From Ornithinibacillus halophilus (GTDB lineage: Bacteria; Bacillota; Bacilli; Bacillales; Amphibacillaceae), in NCBI RefSeq assembly GCF_900129485.1, contig NZ_FQVW01000002.1, forward strand, positions 1 to 64,000: a DNA stretch of 64,000 nt, written 5' to 3'. The notes below the pieces were generated by a model, which saw nothing but the letters and a program-made list of their open reading frames with translations, made no database searches and had not been told where the DNA came from. Both the position numbers and the translations under genes were made by a program. This document shows positions 17,705 to 27,504 of this stretch, piece by piece (position 1 is the stretch's first letter; every line of letters starts with the position of its first letter).

Positions 17705-18982
17705 ATGATAGAAAATATAAAACAAGTAGAATCGTTTTTTAATAATCGGTACAAGTTCGGTATTAAACCAGGATTAGAAAGAATGATGTTTTTATTAAAA
17801 AATGTCGGAAATCCACAACAGAAGATCAATGGAGTACATATTGCAGGAACAAACGGGAAAGGCTCAACTATTCAATTTTTGCGTCATGCATTGATGAAAA
17901 ATGAATTAAGAGTGGGAGTGTTTTCGTCACCGAGCTTGAATGGAGTACTTGGACATATTCAAACCAATGATGGAGAAATTGCAGAAGAAGTCTTTTTAAA
18001 CTTATTTAATCAATTACTTCCTCATATTGAGGAGTTGGATAGGCAAGAAAACCATCCTACCGAGTTTGAAATTATTACGGTTATAGCGTTTATGTATTTT
18101 AAGGACTGTGTAGATATTGCACTTATTGAAGCTGGCATGGGTGGAAAAGAAGATACAACCAACTGTTTTACACCAATATGTTCGGTCATTACGACAGTTG
18201 ATAGGGATCATACAGCATTTTTAGGTGATTCAATTACTGAAATTGCGTCACACAAAGCAGGAATAATTAAACCCAAAGTACCAGTTGTAATTGGAGATTT
18301 ATCGAAAGAGGCACTTACAGTTGTCCATCAAGAGGCGGATAAAAACCAAGCACCGCTTTTTGAATTCCATAAGGATTTTTCTGTTGAAAGCATAGAAACC
18401 ACCTCTGATTCGCAATCGTTTGAATGGTTCCATCAGGATCAAAAAATCGATATCAAGATTATGTTGAACGGAGTCTACCAAATTAAAAATGCTTCTTTAG
18501 CCATGATGGTGCTATTCGCCCTAAAAGATAAGGGACTATCATTAACTATTGAAAAATGTCTAGAAGGGTTTAAAGAAACGAGAATCCCAGGTAGATATGA
18601 AGAGATAAGTACTAATCCAAGAGTGATCATAGATGGTGCCCATAATATAGCAGGTATTCAAGCATTTATTGACACAGTACAAGAAAACGATGAGGAAAAA
18701 ACGAAACATCTCATTTTTTCTGGTTTTAAGGACAAAGAATTAATGGAGATGTTAAAACTATGTCTCCCACACTTTGATTCTATTACGGTTACTACATTTG
18801 ATCATCCAAGAGCAATAAAATTAGAAGACTTACAGATTGATGGGGAAAATAAGATTAAAATAAATTCGGACTGGAAGCAGGTTGTAAGGGAGATAGTGAA
18901 CAAAAATAACAATGAGTTGCATTTTTTTACAGGTTCTTTAAATTTTATCGGAAAAATAAGGAAATATTTTGTAAAAAAATAG
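17705..18982 (+). CDS. folC: Folylpolyglutamate synthase / dihydrofolate synthase
   Basis: Adds glutamates to folate (Mur-ligase superfamily). The 425-residue protein shows the P-loop GTNGKGST (about residue 48), the TTVDRDHTAFLGDSITEIASHKAGI block, and IDGAHN (about residue 310) before the C-terminal ligase domain. The ribosome site is weak (AAGAAAG). The gene sits upstream of spoIIB and radC as in other Bacillales, with a diguanylate cyclase gene inserted between. Confidence 0.95.
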   Translation: MIENIKQVESFFNNRYKFGIKPGLERMMFLLKNVGNPQQKINGVHIAGTNGKGSTIQFLRHALMKNELRVGVFSSPSLNGVLGHIQTNDGEIAEEVFLNLFNQLLPHIEELDRQENHPTEFEIITVIAFMYFKDCVDIALIEAGMGGKEDTTNCFTPICSVITTVDRDHTAFLGDSITEIASHKAGIIKPKVPVVIGDLSKEALTVVHQEADKNQAPLFEFHKDFSVESIETTSDSQSFEWFHQDQKIDIKIMLNGVYQIKNASLAMMVLFALKDKGLSLTIEKCLEGFKETRIPGRYEEISTNPRVIIDGAHNIAGIQAFIDTVQENDEEKTKHLIFSGFKDKELMEMLKLCLPHFDSITVTTFDHPRAIKLEDLQIDGENKIKINSDWKQVVREIVNKNNNELHFFTGSLNFIGKIRKYFVKK

Positions 18983-18997
18983 GACTTATGGTACAAT
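18969..18997 (+). promoter_or_regulatory. Candidate SigA promoter for the GGDEF gene
   Basis: TTGTAA (18969-18974) and TACAAT (18992-18997) are separated by 17 bp. The -35 lies inside the last codons of folC, and the -10 is about 80 bases upstream of the next start. Confidence 0.55.
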
Positions 18998-19076
18998 TTT
19001 AGTATTATTATCAGAAATTTTTGTAATAGACATATGGCTTGCATAATAGGTTAAAAGGGAATGGAAGGGGAAACCA

Positions 19077-20813
19077 ATGATTGCTAAATGGAAGCTCTAC
19101 TCAGTTTGGTTGATTTGGCTTATAACATGGCCAATTTTGTTGTGGATTTCATATGAGCATTATTACCTAAATATAGAAGGGCAATTTTTAGACATCCTTC
19201 TATTTGCTGTGTTTATGTGTATCGTTGCACTTTTTCCTTTAACTATTAATAATACGTCTATCTTCTTTATAAATGGTATAAGTATTGCTATCTTTTTAAC
19301 GTTTGGCTTATTTGTCGAAATCATTTTAAGTTTTGTAGCAATTATTATGGTTATGGCAAAATTAAGGGTTGGCAAAAAAGGAATTTACCGGATTCCCCTT
19401 AACATTTTGATGTTTACTGTTGTCTCTATGCTGTCTGCAGAAGTCTACAGTCTATTAGGTGGTAGGAATGACTTAATACATTATCAAAATGAAGCAGAAT
19501 TATTCGCAATGACTGGATACGCTATATCTATTTTTATCTTTAATCAGGCAATTATAAAGATCGTACAACGAACTTTCCTAGGAATAAAAGAAAAACTATT
19601 TGATAAAAGTCTTAAATGGGAATTTACTTCGTCTTTATTAATAATTCCAGTAGGTTTTGTTTTATACATTTTATATTCTGAGATTGGGAATGCTGCTATC
19701 TTCTTCCTGAGCGTTCCTTTTATAAGTATCTCAATCATTTTAAAACTATTATATTCATATCAAGAGATTAATAAATATTTAAAGAAAACAGGAGAAGTTG
19801 GACATCGATTAGCACAGAAGCTAGAGGTTTCAGAAGTATATGATGTTTTCATGCGCGAGATGGTTCAATTAATGCCTGTAGACTATGCTTATATTTACAT
19901 TACTAGCAATGATAAATTGAAACTAGTTCGCTATTTTGATGCTAGTAATCAATTAGAGGTTTCTCATGAGTATGTTAAAAGGGATGAAGCCTTTAGTGGA
20001 AGGGTCTTTTCATCAAGAACTTCTATTTTATATAAAAACTCAAGGGAATGGGAAGATATAAAGAACCCGATTATCCCTGAAGAAGCAGAAAGTGTATTGT
20101 CTTTACCTATTGAGTATGGAGAAGAAATTATTGGTGTCGTAACGATTGTGTCTAAAAAGGAAAAAGCATATGATAAGACACATCATCGAATTGCTGATAT
20201 TTTAACCAATTACCTTGGGGTAGCAATTGAGAATGCTAAGCACTATGAATTGACAAAAGCTGAAAGTGAAAAAGATGGTTTAACTAAATTATACAATTAT
20301 CGATACTTAGATAAAGTGCTTGATGAACATTTTAATGTAAATGATGAACTCTTAACTTCACTCCACTGCTCAATGCTTATCGTTGACTTAGATCACTTTA
20401 AAAAGGTTAATGACACATATGGCCATGAAGCAGGGAACGAAATACTTAAAGAGACGGCTGTTCGGTTGAAAGAAATGATAGGAACGCTGGGATATGTATC
20501 CCGATATGGTGGGGAAGAATTTATTATCTTCTTACCTGACTCTGATTTAACGAAAGCATTACATGTTGCAGAAGGGATTCGATTAAGTATAGGTGGTACT
20601 TCTTTTACCGTCTACCAGCACATATTACCTCATAGTAATCCGGTAGAAGTCAATGTGACGGCAAGTATAGGTGTATCTTCTTATCCAGAACATTGTGAAG
20701 AACCAAATGAATTAATCCGTCATGCTGATCGAGCTATGTATATTGGCGCTAAGAGAATGGGAAGAAATAAAGTTGCGGTGTACAACCATATAAACGAAGA
20801 AGCAATATTATAA
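19077..20813 (+). CDS. Membrane GAF-GGDEF diguanylate cyclase
   Basis: A 578-residue protein. Roughly residues 1-225 hold several membrane segments, then a GAF-like sensor (about 240-390), then a GGDEF domain (about 400-570) with SRYGGEEFIIFLPD at the active site. GGEEF is a functional variant, so synthesis of cyclic di-GMP is expected. No RxxD inhibitory site is visible five residues before the motif (the segment is GTLGYVSRY), so product inhibition may be absent. GGAAGGGGAAACC precedes the ATG. The signal sensed is unknown. Confidence 0.88.
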   Translation: MIAKWKLYSVWLIWLITWPILLWISYEHYYLNIEGQFLDILLFAVFMCIVALFPLTINNTSIFFINGISIAIFLTFGLFVEIILSFVAIIMVMAKLRVGKKGIYRIPLNILMFTVVSMLSAEVYSLLGGRNDLIHYQNEAELFAMTGYAISIFIFNQAIIKIVQRTFLGIKEKLFDKSLKWEFTSSLLIIPVGFVLYILYSEIGNAAIFFLSVPFISISIILKLLYSYQEINKYLKKTGEVGHRLAQKLEVSEVYDVFMREMVQLMPVDYAYIYITSNDKLKLVRYFDASNQLEVSHEYVKRDEAFSGRVFSSRTSILYKNSREWEDIKNPIIPEEAESVLSLPIEYGEEIIGVVTIVSKKEKAYDKTHHRIADILTNYLGVAIENAKHYELTKAESEKDGLTKLYNYRYLDKVLDEHFNVNDELLTSLHCSMLIVDLDHFKKVNDTYGHEAGNEILKETAVRLKEMIGTLGYVSRYGGEEFIIFLPDSDLTKALHVAEGIRLSIGGTSFTVYQHILPHSNPVEVNVTASIGVSSYPEHCEEPNELIRHADRAMYIGAKRMGRNKVAVYNHINEEAIL

Positions 20814-20814
20814 A

Positions 20815-20852
20815 GGGCTCAATAAACGGAAGATGTTTGTTGAGTCTTTTTT
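20815..20852 (+). terminator. Terminator after the GGDEF gene
   Basis: GGCTCAATAAAC pairs with GTTTGTTGAGTC around a seven-base loop, followed by six T. Confidence 0.85.
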
Positions 20853-21026
20853 GTTCTAGAAACAACCAGCTCCGGCAATTAAAAATACCTCAAATTATGT
20901 AGAAATAAAAACTAACTAGTTTGACATAATTCTCCTTACTTTTTAAGTGTCTTATGCTAGAGTGAGTAAACAGACTTTTTAAATAGATTTGATTAAGAAG
21001 ATTCTAGCTATAAGGAGACTTCAAAT

Positions 21027-21950
21027 ATGACCAATAAAAAGCCTATAGTAGTTAAATTTGGTGATCATCCGAAGAAAAAGATAGAAAAGAAACAAAAAGA
21101 AACTACTCTTTCGTCTAACTTTCATTCTAGTAATGAACAAGCTGCAACTACAGAAGATGATGATATTCAACCATTTATAAGGAAGTACGAGGGTGGTAGT
21201 AATAATTTTACAAAAAAAAGAAATCTGAAACCTATCGTATTTTCCGTAGCATCTGCTGTAGTTATTGGGACGGTTTTAGGGTTTTTATTATTAGGTTTAT
21301 ATGTCAATTTAGAAAAAGATTTAAGCAACCCATCAGGAGTAAATCCAGTTACAACTCCTAGTGTTGGAAATAACGATGAGAATGATGATGAAGATAGTCA
21401 AGAAAATGACTCTGTACCTGATCCTGGTAGTTTAGCAACTATCCCAGCATTGAGCGCATTCATTCTACAGGGTGGAGTTTTTTCAGACCTAGCGAATGCG
21501 AATGATTATGCTAGCCTTTTTATTGATGAGGGGATGCCCGCAGTCATTTGGGAACGAGATGGACAATATTTCTTGATTAATGGAATTGCTCATACGAAAG
21601 AAAATGGGAAATCGATCGCTGACAATATAAATAACGATGAAATGGAAGTATTTGTTAAAGAATGGACTACTCAAAATGCTGAAATTAGTTTAGAGGAAGA
21701 AGAATTATTATGGTTAGAGTCATTCCAAGAACAATGGCATAAGATTGTAAACGCAACAGGTGATAAGGGCATCATTTCTATCGATACGTTAGAAAAACTA
21801 TATGATGAATATCCGAGCGATTCATCACTAATCAGTGAATTTGTTGAAAGAACAACGACTTACCAAGAAGATTTAGTTCAAGCTAATTCCAATGAAATAG
21901 GATTCTATTTAATTGAAATATGGAAGGCTTATGAAGAGGTCTTTCAATAA
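21027..21950 (+). CDS. spoIIB: SpoIIB-like sporulation protein
   Basis: A 307-residue bitopic protein. A charged cytoplasmic N terminus starts VVKFGDHPKKKIEKK, one membrane segment spans about residues 73-95, an acidic linker follows (NDENDDEDSQEND), and then an extracytoplasmic domain in which AFILQGGVFSDLANANDYA is SPOR-like (peptidoglycan-binding). In B. subtilis SpoIIB helps septal peptidoglycan removal during engulfment and lies near radC, which supports the name. In B. subtilis maf stands between the two genes; no maf is present here. Confidence 0.8.
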   Translation: MTNKKPIVVKFGDHPKKKIEKKQKETTLSSNFHSSNEQAATTEDDDIQPFIRKYEGGSNNFTKKRNLKPIVFSVASAVVIGTVLGFLLLGLYVNLEKDLSNPSGVNPVTTPSVGNNDENDDEDSQENDSVPDPGSLATIPALSAFILQGGVFSDLANANDYASLFIDEGMPAVIWERDGQYFLINGIAHTKENGKSIADNINNDEMEVFVKEWTTQNAEISLEEEELLWLESFQEQWHKIVNATGDKGIISIDTLEKLYDEYPSDSSLISEFVERTTTYQEDLVQANSNEIGFYLIEIWKAYEEVFQ

Positions 21951-21960
21951 GATTAAAAGG

Positions 21961-21992
21961 AAAACAGGTAAACGTCAAATACCTGTTTTTTC
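21961..21992 (+). terminator. Terminator of spoIIB
   Basis: AAAACAGGTA pairs with TACCTGTTTT around a nine-base loop, followed by a T-rich tract. Confidence 0.85.
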
Positions 21993-22022
21993 TTTTTGCC
22001 TATTCAATATGGTTTTAAAATG

Positions 22023-22045
22023 CAATTTTCTCTATAGGAAAATTG
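22023..22045 (+). other. Hairpin upstream of radC
   Basis: CAATTTTC and GAAAATTG are perfect inverted repeats around TCTATAG, with TATTTTT after. A further partial copy of the arm (ATACAATTTTAG) lies about 30 bases on. It may be a secondary terminator of spoIIB or an operator for radC. Confidence 0.4.
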
Positions 22046-22089
22046 TATTTTTAATAGGAAAACGATACTAGAAATACAATTTTAGTAAT

Positions 22090-22118
22090 TTGAATAAAAA
22101 AATAAAATTAGGTATGCT
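22090..22118 (+). promoter_or_regulatory. SigA promoter of radC
   Basis: TTGAAT (22090-22095) and TATGCT (22113-22118) are separated by 17 bp, thirty bases before the radC start. Confidence 0.6.
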
Positions 22119-22147
22119 CCAATTAATCTTAATAAGGAGGAATGCAA

Positions 22148-22690
22148 ATGGAAGCAGTAAAAATTAAAGATGTACCAAAGGAGGACCGTCCAAGAGAAAG
22201 ATTATTAAAATATGGTTCATCTCATTTATCGAATCAAGAGTTACTTGCAATTCTTATAGGAAGTGGTACAAGAGATGAATCTGTCATGACACTAGCTAAT
22301 CGTATTCTCATGCATTTTGAGGGTTTAAAGCTAATGAAGGATGCGACAATTGAGGAGTTAACTGCAATAAAAGGAATAGGAAGTGCAAAAGGGGTACTCC
22401 TATTATCTGCATTAGAACTAGGGAAGAGATTGAATCAATATAAACCAAATGAGCGATATGTTATTCGTTCACCAGAAGATGGTGCAGATTATGTTATGGA
22501 GGAAATGAGAAGCTTAACACAGGAGCATTTCGTCGTTATATTTCTGAATACAAAGAACCAAATCATTCATAGGCAAACCATTTTCATTGGTAGTCTTAAT
22601 GCCTCAATCGTACATCCACGCGAGATTTTCCGCGAAGCAGTAAAACGATCTGCCGCCTCAATAATCGTGGCCCATAACCATCCATCCGGC
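22148..22690 (+). CDS. radC: RadC (JAB/MPN-domain protein), 5' exon
   Basis: First 181 codons of RadC. The N-terminal helix-hairpin-helix segment (EELTAIKGIGSAKGVLLLSALELG) is followed by the start of the JAB metalloprotease-like domain, ending at VAHNHPSG. The HxH...D metal motif is cut exactly between G and DPSPSQED, where the intron begins at a codon boundary. Joined to 25225-25365, the protein is 227 residues, close to the B. subtilis length of about 231. The ATG at 22148 has AAGGAGG seven bases upstream; the ATG at 22142 is too close to it. RadC's exact function is unsettled, so despite its name a DNA-repair role should not be assumed. Confidence 0.93.
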
Positions 22691-25224
22691 GTGCGCCTGC
22701 AAGGTGCGTAATTTTAGCGGTTTCTTAGGAAATCTAGAACTCCTTACAATGTTCTATGGTTAGCATCTTACCTTGAGGAGAAATCCAATATGGGGAACAG
22801 AGCATGATGTGAAAAGGAGAAAAGACAGGGAAGCTATCTAAACCTGAGTCAGTTCTTCAGACCAAGTGATGTATGGTAAAAGCTATACTGCTTGAATCCT
22901 AGACGAATGAGCGATGGGTGCGCCGTTGTCTACGATAGCTAACAGGCAATGAGGACAAAATGGGAGACATATCTCCAGAGTGTCTACTGGGTATCGCCAG
23001 AGCCCTGTCCATAGTAAGGTTTGTCCTTCAATCCTCTGTATGGGGAAACCGTCGAAAGGGATACCTAACCATCACGTATCTAAAATTATGTCATTATGCA
23101 GGGATTACCTAAGTGCAAGTGCCGAATGGCTATTAGACAACGGTCTATGAAAATTGCATATGGTAACGGAGTCTCCATAGTACCCAACGTTTGCTTGTAA
23201 TGAGCTTAGCATGGGGAAGGGAGACAGGTTGATTAACATTAACTAGAAAGGAGTCATGAATATGGCAACTAATCCATTTCGACAGTTAGATGTTATTAGG
23301 AATGCTTCTCAAAATGGAAAAATTATTACGGATTGTTATCGCCTCATGTATAAGAAAGAACTGTGGATTAAAGCATACGCAAAACTATATCCCAATGCAG
23401 GAAATCTAACCAAAGGAACATCTAATGAAACAATAGATGGTTTCAATTTACAAAAAATAGATGAAATCATAGAGCAGTTAAAAGCTGGAAGATTCCGTTT
23501 CTCACCTGTAAGAAGGGTTTACATTCCCAAATCAAATGGAAAAAAGAGACCTTTAGGAGTTCCTAATTTCAAAGATAAGTTAGCACAGGAAGTTATGAGA
23601 ATGATATTGGAAAACGTTTATGAACCAATTTTTTCTGAGAATTCACATGGGTTTAGAGAAGGTAGAAGCTGTCATACAGCACTTTCCCAAATCAAAAACA
23701 CATGGAAAGGACTAACATGGTGCATTGAAGGAGATATACAAGGCTTCTTTGAGCATATTGACCATACTGTGCTATTAAGACTTATCTATAAGAAAATTAA
23801 TGACCATCGTTTCCTGCTTTTGATTCATAATGCACTTGCCAGTGGAGTAATGGAGAATTGGAGATACCGTAGAACATACAGTGGTACGCCACAAGGAGGA
23901 ATTATTTCTCCAATTCTTGCCAATATCTATCTTCATGAGTTTGACCTTTTTATGGAGAAACAAATGAAGGAATTTGATAAAGGCATAACTAGAGCCAGAA
24001 ATAATGAATATCGTAAACTTCGCTCAAAAATCAACACTTTATCACGAAAAGTTAAAAGACTTGATGAAAGAAACGAACATACTAATTGGCAGGGTAGAGA
24101 GGAACTAATCCGCAATATTCAGGAACTAAAAGCAACACAGATAAAATTTCCCTCTATCGATCCAATGGATAAAAATTATCAAAGAATGAAATATGTTCGA
24201 TATGCTGATGATTTTGTGATAGGGATTGCAGGTTCCAAACAAAGTGCATTATATGTAAAGGAAATGATTAAAACGTTTCTCGAAAAGGAACTCCATCTTG
24301 ACCTTAGTGAAGAAAAAACGCTCATCACTCACTTAAAAAATCCAATTCCCTTTCTTGGATACCAATTCCACAGATGGAATGAGGTTAAGGTAAAAAGGGT
24401 CACATATAAAAACCACAAACATCCATTAAAAAAGAGAACCTTATCAGGTGCGATAAAGTTAGAAATTCCTGAAAAGAAAATCAAAGAATTTGCAATTAAA
24501 AACGGATATGGTAATTTGGACAACTTTAAAATTATACACAGAGCAAAACTAATAAACAATTCGGAAATGGAAATTCTTCACACCTATAACGCTGAATTGC
24601 GGGGAATCGCAAACTACTACAAGTTAGCTAATAACTATCATCATTTAGATAAACTATTTTACTTAGCTGAAAGTAGTTTCATAAAAACAATCGCTAATAA
24701 AAGAAGAAGTACCTCTATGAAGGTTGCTTCCAGTATGCGAACTCATAAACAAGGTGTTTTATCCCTTGTTAGGAAAAATAAACACGGCAATGAAAAACTT
24801 TATCAATTCGTAAAATTGAAAGACCTGCCGAAGCATAAAGGTGCAATCAAAGCAGATTCTCCTGGTACAGATGTATTGGTCAATACAATGAAATATTCGG
24901 GAAGGTCTGAATTTGAACAGCGTTTACTAGCAAACAAATGCGAAGCGTGTGGTGCAACAGAAGGTCAGATGGAAGTTCATCATGTCCGTAAGTTAAAGGA
25001 CTTAAAGAAGAAGAAACACTTAACATATTTGGACAAGAAAATGATAGAACGAAATAGAAAAACCATTGTCCTATGCTATAAGTGCCATCATGACCATCAT
25101 GAAAAGCAAATTCCGATTAGTCAACTGGCGAGCCGTATACGCTGAAAGGTGTATGTACGGTTCTGAGGGGGAAGTTGTGAAAACTGCTTTGGAAACAAAG
25201 CAAGGCGTATGGCTTCTACCCTAC
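22691..25224 (+). mobile_element. Group II intron inserted in radC
   Basis: The intron is 2,534 bp. It starts with the canonical GTGCG at 22691. The 34-nt domain V lies at 25130-25163 (GAGCCGTATAC...GTACGGTTC with a GAAA loop), domain VI follows, and the 3' end is CTAC at 25221-25224. About 570 nt of structured domains I-III precede the ORF. Removing it joins HNHPSG to DPSPSQED in frame, restoring an uninterrupted radC. The encoded protein has RT, maturase and HNH domains, so it should be mobile by retrohoming. A possible exon-binding sequence 2 is ATGGTT near 22757, complementary to AACCAT at 22676-22681 in the exon; I could not settle EBS1. Confidence 0.95.
23262..25145 (+). CDS. ltrA: Group II intron-encoded reverse transcriptase/maturase with HNH endonuclease
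   Basis: A 627-residue intron-encoded protein that assists splicing and retrohoming. RT blocks run from about residues 55 to 390: [53 protein letters not shown], and the catalytic YADD at about residue 314. The maturase/X domain follows (about 440-540), and the C terminus is an HNH nuclease with [16 protein letters not shown] and CYKCHHDHH. The ATG at 23262 lies eight bases after AAAGGAG. The stop at 25143-25145 lies inside ribozyme domain V, so the last codons double as catalytic RNA. The symbol follows the generic maturase name. Confidence 0.93.
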   Translation: MATNPFRQLDVIRNASQNGKIITDCYRLMYKKELWIKAYAKLYPNAGNLTKGTSNETIDGFNLQKIDEIIEQLKAGRFRFSPVRRVYIPKSNGKKRPLGVPNFKDKLAQEVMRMILENVYEPIFSENSHGFREGRSCHTALSQIKNTWKGLTWCIEGDIQGFFEHIDHTVLLRLIYKKINDHRFLLLIHNALASGVMENWRYRRTYSGTPQGGIISPILANIYLHEFDLFMEKQMKEFDKGITRARNNEYRKLRSKINTLSRKVKRLDERNEHTNWQGREELIRNIQELKATQIKFPSIDPMDKNYQRMKYVRYADDFVIGIAGSKQSALYVKEMIKTFLEKELHLDLSEEKTLITHLKNPIPFLGYQFHRWNEVKVKRVTYKNHKHPLKKRTLSGAIKLEIPEKKIKEFAIKNGYGNLDNFKIIHRAKLINNSEMEILHTYNAELRGIANYYKLANNYHHLDKLFYLAESSFIKTIANKRRSTSMKVASSMRTHKQGVLSLVRKNKHGNEKLYQFVKLKDLPKHKGAIKADSPGTDVLVNTMKYSGRSEFEQRLLANKCEACGATEGQMEVHHVRKLKDLKKKKHLTYLDKKMIERNRKTIVLCYKCHHDHHEKQIPISQLASRIR

Positions 25225-25365
25225 GATCCCTCACCATCACAAGAAGATATTCATGTTACGAGGCGTCTTGTAGAATCAGGGAAAATGATTGGAATTGAAG
25301 TGCTTGATCATTTAGTAATAGGAGATAGAAAATTTGTTTCTTTGAAAGAAAAAGGATACCTATAG
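25225..25365 (+). CDS. radC: RadC, 3' exon
   Basis: Last 46 codons of RadC, beginning DPSPSQEDI, which carries the Asp of the JAB metal site, and ending [17 protein letters not shown], the typical RadC tail. It has no start codon or ribosome site of its own and depends on intron removal. The coding frame is intact, with no stop or frameshift, so radC is probably still functional. Confidence 0.93.
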   Translation, partial: DPSPSQEDIHVTRRLVESGKMIGIEVLDHLVIGDRKFVSLKEKGYL

Positions 25366-25416
25366 TACTATCTATTTTTAACGTTTTTTCGTATAATTGA
25401 ATAGAGAAATGTATTT

Positions 25417-25452
25417 AGCGCCATTTTTCTTTGTTATGAAAGTGGCGCTTCT
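25417..25452 (+). terminator. Hairpin after radC
   Basis: AGCGCCATTTTTC and GAAAGTGGCGCT form a long, slightly imperfect stem. It is followed only by TCTT, so it may be a partial terminator or an attenuating hairpin before mreB. No clear SigA promoter was found in the rest of the gap up to 25587. Confidence 0.55.
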
Positions 25453-25587
25453 TAAAATTATGCAAGATATTATGTACTTGTACATAGAGTTAATTATAGT
25501 AATTAAGTTTTGCCTAAGGGGAAGGATAATTTTAAAAGGTGAAGTTACATATAGATTATAGAAATGCAACAGGAAAGGGAGATTTTA

Positions 25588-26628
25588 TTGGGTAGATTAG
25601 GATTTTCGCAAGATTTGGGAATTGATTTGGGGACAGCAAATACTTTGGTGTTTATTAAGGGGAAGGGTATTATAGTAAGAGAACCTTCAGTAGTTGCTAA
25701 AAATATTGAAACAGGTGAAGTTGAAGCAGTAGGTAGTTCTGCAAAAAACATGATCGGTAGAACACCTGGTAACATATCTGTCATTCGCCCGATGAAAGAT
25801 GGCGTGATTGCCGATTATGATACAACAGCAGTAATGATGAAATACTATATAAAAAAAGCAATGAGAAGTCGTTCTGTATTTGCTAAAAAACCTAATGTTA
25901 TGGTGTGCGTACCTTCTGGAATTACAATGGTTGAGGAAAGAGCGGTTATTGATGCATCGAAACAAGCTGGTGCAAAAGATGCCTTTCCAATTGCCGAACC
26001 ATTTGCAGCAGCTATTGGAGCAGGACTACCTGTTTGGGAACCAACTGGAAGTATGATTGTTGATATCGGTGGTGGTACGACAGAAGTCGCTGTAATCTCT
26101 TTAGGTGGAATCGTCACTAGCCGATCCGTACGTACAGCTGGGGATAATATGGATGATTCTATTATTCAGTACATTAGAAAAACTTATAATTTAATGATTG
26201 GTGAAAGGTCTGCTGAATCCATTAAAATAGATATAGGGTCAGCCGTAAAAGACGGTACAAATGAAGAAATGGAAATAAGAGGCCGTGATTTATTAACAGG
26301 GTTGCCTAAAACGATCACGATTACATCTGATGAAATTACGGATGCATTGCAGGATACTGTAGACTCTATTGTTGATGCTGTAAAACAAACCCTTGAAAAA
26401 ACACCACCAGAACTATCGGCAGACATTATGGATCGTGGTATTGTGTTATCTGGTGGAGGGGCATTGTTAAAAAATCTTGATTCTGTAATCAGTGACGAAA
26501 CAAAGATGCCGGTCTTTGTAACGGAGAATCCATTAGATAGTGTTGCAATAGGAACAGGGAAATCATTAGACTATATTCAACAATTTAAAGCAAATCCAAA
26601 TGTTTCCACAAGACCGACGATTGAATAA
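25588..26628 (+). CDS. mreB: Rod-shape determining protein MreB
   Basis: Bacterial actin that guides sidewall peptidoglycan synthesis at the membrane. The roughly 346-residue protein has the actin-fold phosphate loops ([32 protein letters not shown]), the adenosine motif [10 protein letters not shown], and an amphipathic N terminus (GRLGF). I prefer the TTG at 25588 (AGGGAG about seven bases upstream, then [11 protein letters not shown]); the upstream ATG at 25564 would add eight residues not seen in the family. First of mreBCD-minCD. Confidence 0.95.
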   Translation: MGRLGFSQDLGIDLGTANTLVFIKGKGIIVREPSVVAKNIETGEVEAVGSSAKNMIGRTPGNISVIRPMKDGVIADYDTTAVMMKYYIKKAMRSRSVFAKKPNVMVCVPSGITMVEERAVIDASKQAGAKDAFPIAEPFAAAIGAGLPVWEPTGSMIVDIGGGTTEVAVISLGGIVTSRSVRTAGDNMDDSIIQYIRKTYNLMIGERSAESIKIDIGSAVKDGTNEEMEIRGRDLLTGLPKTITITSDEITDALQDTVDSIVDAVKQTLEKTPPELSADIMDRGIVLSGGGALLKNLDSVISDETKMPVFVTENPLDSVAIGTGKSLDYIQQFKANPNVSTRPTIE

Positions 26629-26641
26629 GTAGGTGTTTTAC

Positions 26642-27502
26642 ATGTCGTTTTTTCGTAAGAAGAGATTATTTACAATACTAATAGGAATTATTGTTCTAGT
26701 GGTTTTAATAGGTTATTCATTAAGGGAACGAGATGAATTAACGACGGTAGAACAGTTTATTAAAGATACAGTTGGATGGGCACAAAGTGCAATTCATACT
26801 CCAGTTAATTATGTAACGACGATTATCTCAAATATTGATGATTGGAAGCTTACGTATGAGGAAAATCGAATTTTAAAAGAAAAACTAGCTGAATACAAAG
26901 GACTTATTTATGAAGTACAGGAGATAAAAAAAGAGAATGAAGAACTTCGTAAAATCGTTGATAAGGACGATACAATTCGTGATTATAATCCTATTCACGC
27001 TACTGTTACGGCAAGATCTCCTGAACGTTGGGTTCAGCAAGTAACGATAAATAAAGGTTTACAGCATGGTGTAGAAGTAAATATGGCGGTTATCACAGCA
27101 GATGGAATGGTAGGGAAAATCCAGAGTGCTAGTCAGTTTAATTCAACGGTTCAACTATTAACAGGATTTGACCAGTTTAACCGTATTTCTGCAACCATCT
27201 CTCGTGACAAAGAAGAAGGCAACGATATCTTTGGCCTAATAGAAGAATACGATAAAGAAACACATTCCTTACTATTCAAAATTATTGAGGAATCGGATCA
27301 GGATTTAGAAGAAGGGGAATTGGTTGTATCTTCTGGTATGGGTGGTGTATTCCCTGCTGGTTTACCAATCGGAACGGTTAAAGAAGTGATTCCGGATCAA
27401 TATGGTTTAACACGAACCGCACTCATCGATCCAGCAGCCGATCTATATGAAATCAATCACGTAATTGTAGTTGATCGAGTATTAGAAGTGGAGGAGGATT
27501 AG
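26642..27502 (+). CDS. mreC: Rod-shape determining protein MreC
   Basis: Bitopic elongasome scaffold: a short basic cytoplasmic tail (SFFRKKRLF), one membrane segment (about residues 9-25), a coiled coil (about 65-110, ENRILKEKLAEYKG...), and the paired beta-barrel MreC domain with GLQHGVEVNMAVIT and SSGMGGVFPAGLPIG. 286 residues. The ATG at 26642 follows TAGGTG; the frame opens earlier, at 26633. Confidence 0.95.
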   Translation: MSFFRKKRLFTILIGIIVLVVLIGYSLRERDELTTVEQFIKDTVGWAQSAIHTPVNYVTTIISNIDDWKLTYEENRILKEKLAEYKGLIYEVQEIKKENEELRKIVDKDDTIRDYNPIHATVTARSPERWVQQVTINKGLQHGVEVNMAVITADGMVGKIQSASQFNSTVQLLTGFDQFNRISATISRDKEEGNDIFGLIEEYDKETHSLLFKIIEESDQDLEEGELVVSSGMGGVFPAGLPIGTVKEVIPDQYGLTRTALIDPAADLYEINHVIVVDRVLEVEED

Positions 27503-27504
27503 TC

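Noticed and set aside
22142-22711. radC as a truncated pseudogene
   Set aside because: The apparent truncation is the start of a group II intron. The second exon restores the full family length in frame.
22691-23250. Definite EBS1-IBS1 pairing for the intron
   Set aside because: Several short complements to the exon end exist (for example GCCG near 22922), but none is long enough to choose without a folded domain I model.
25066-25365. Independent 99-codon gene at the end of the intron
   Set aside because: Its 5' part is the maturase 3' end and domain V in another frame; only the part from 25225 on is coding, as the radC exon.
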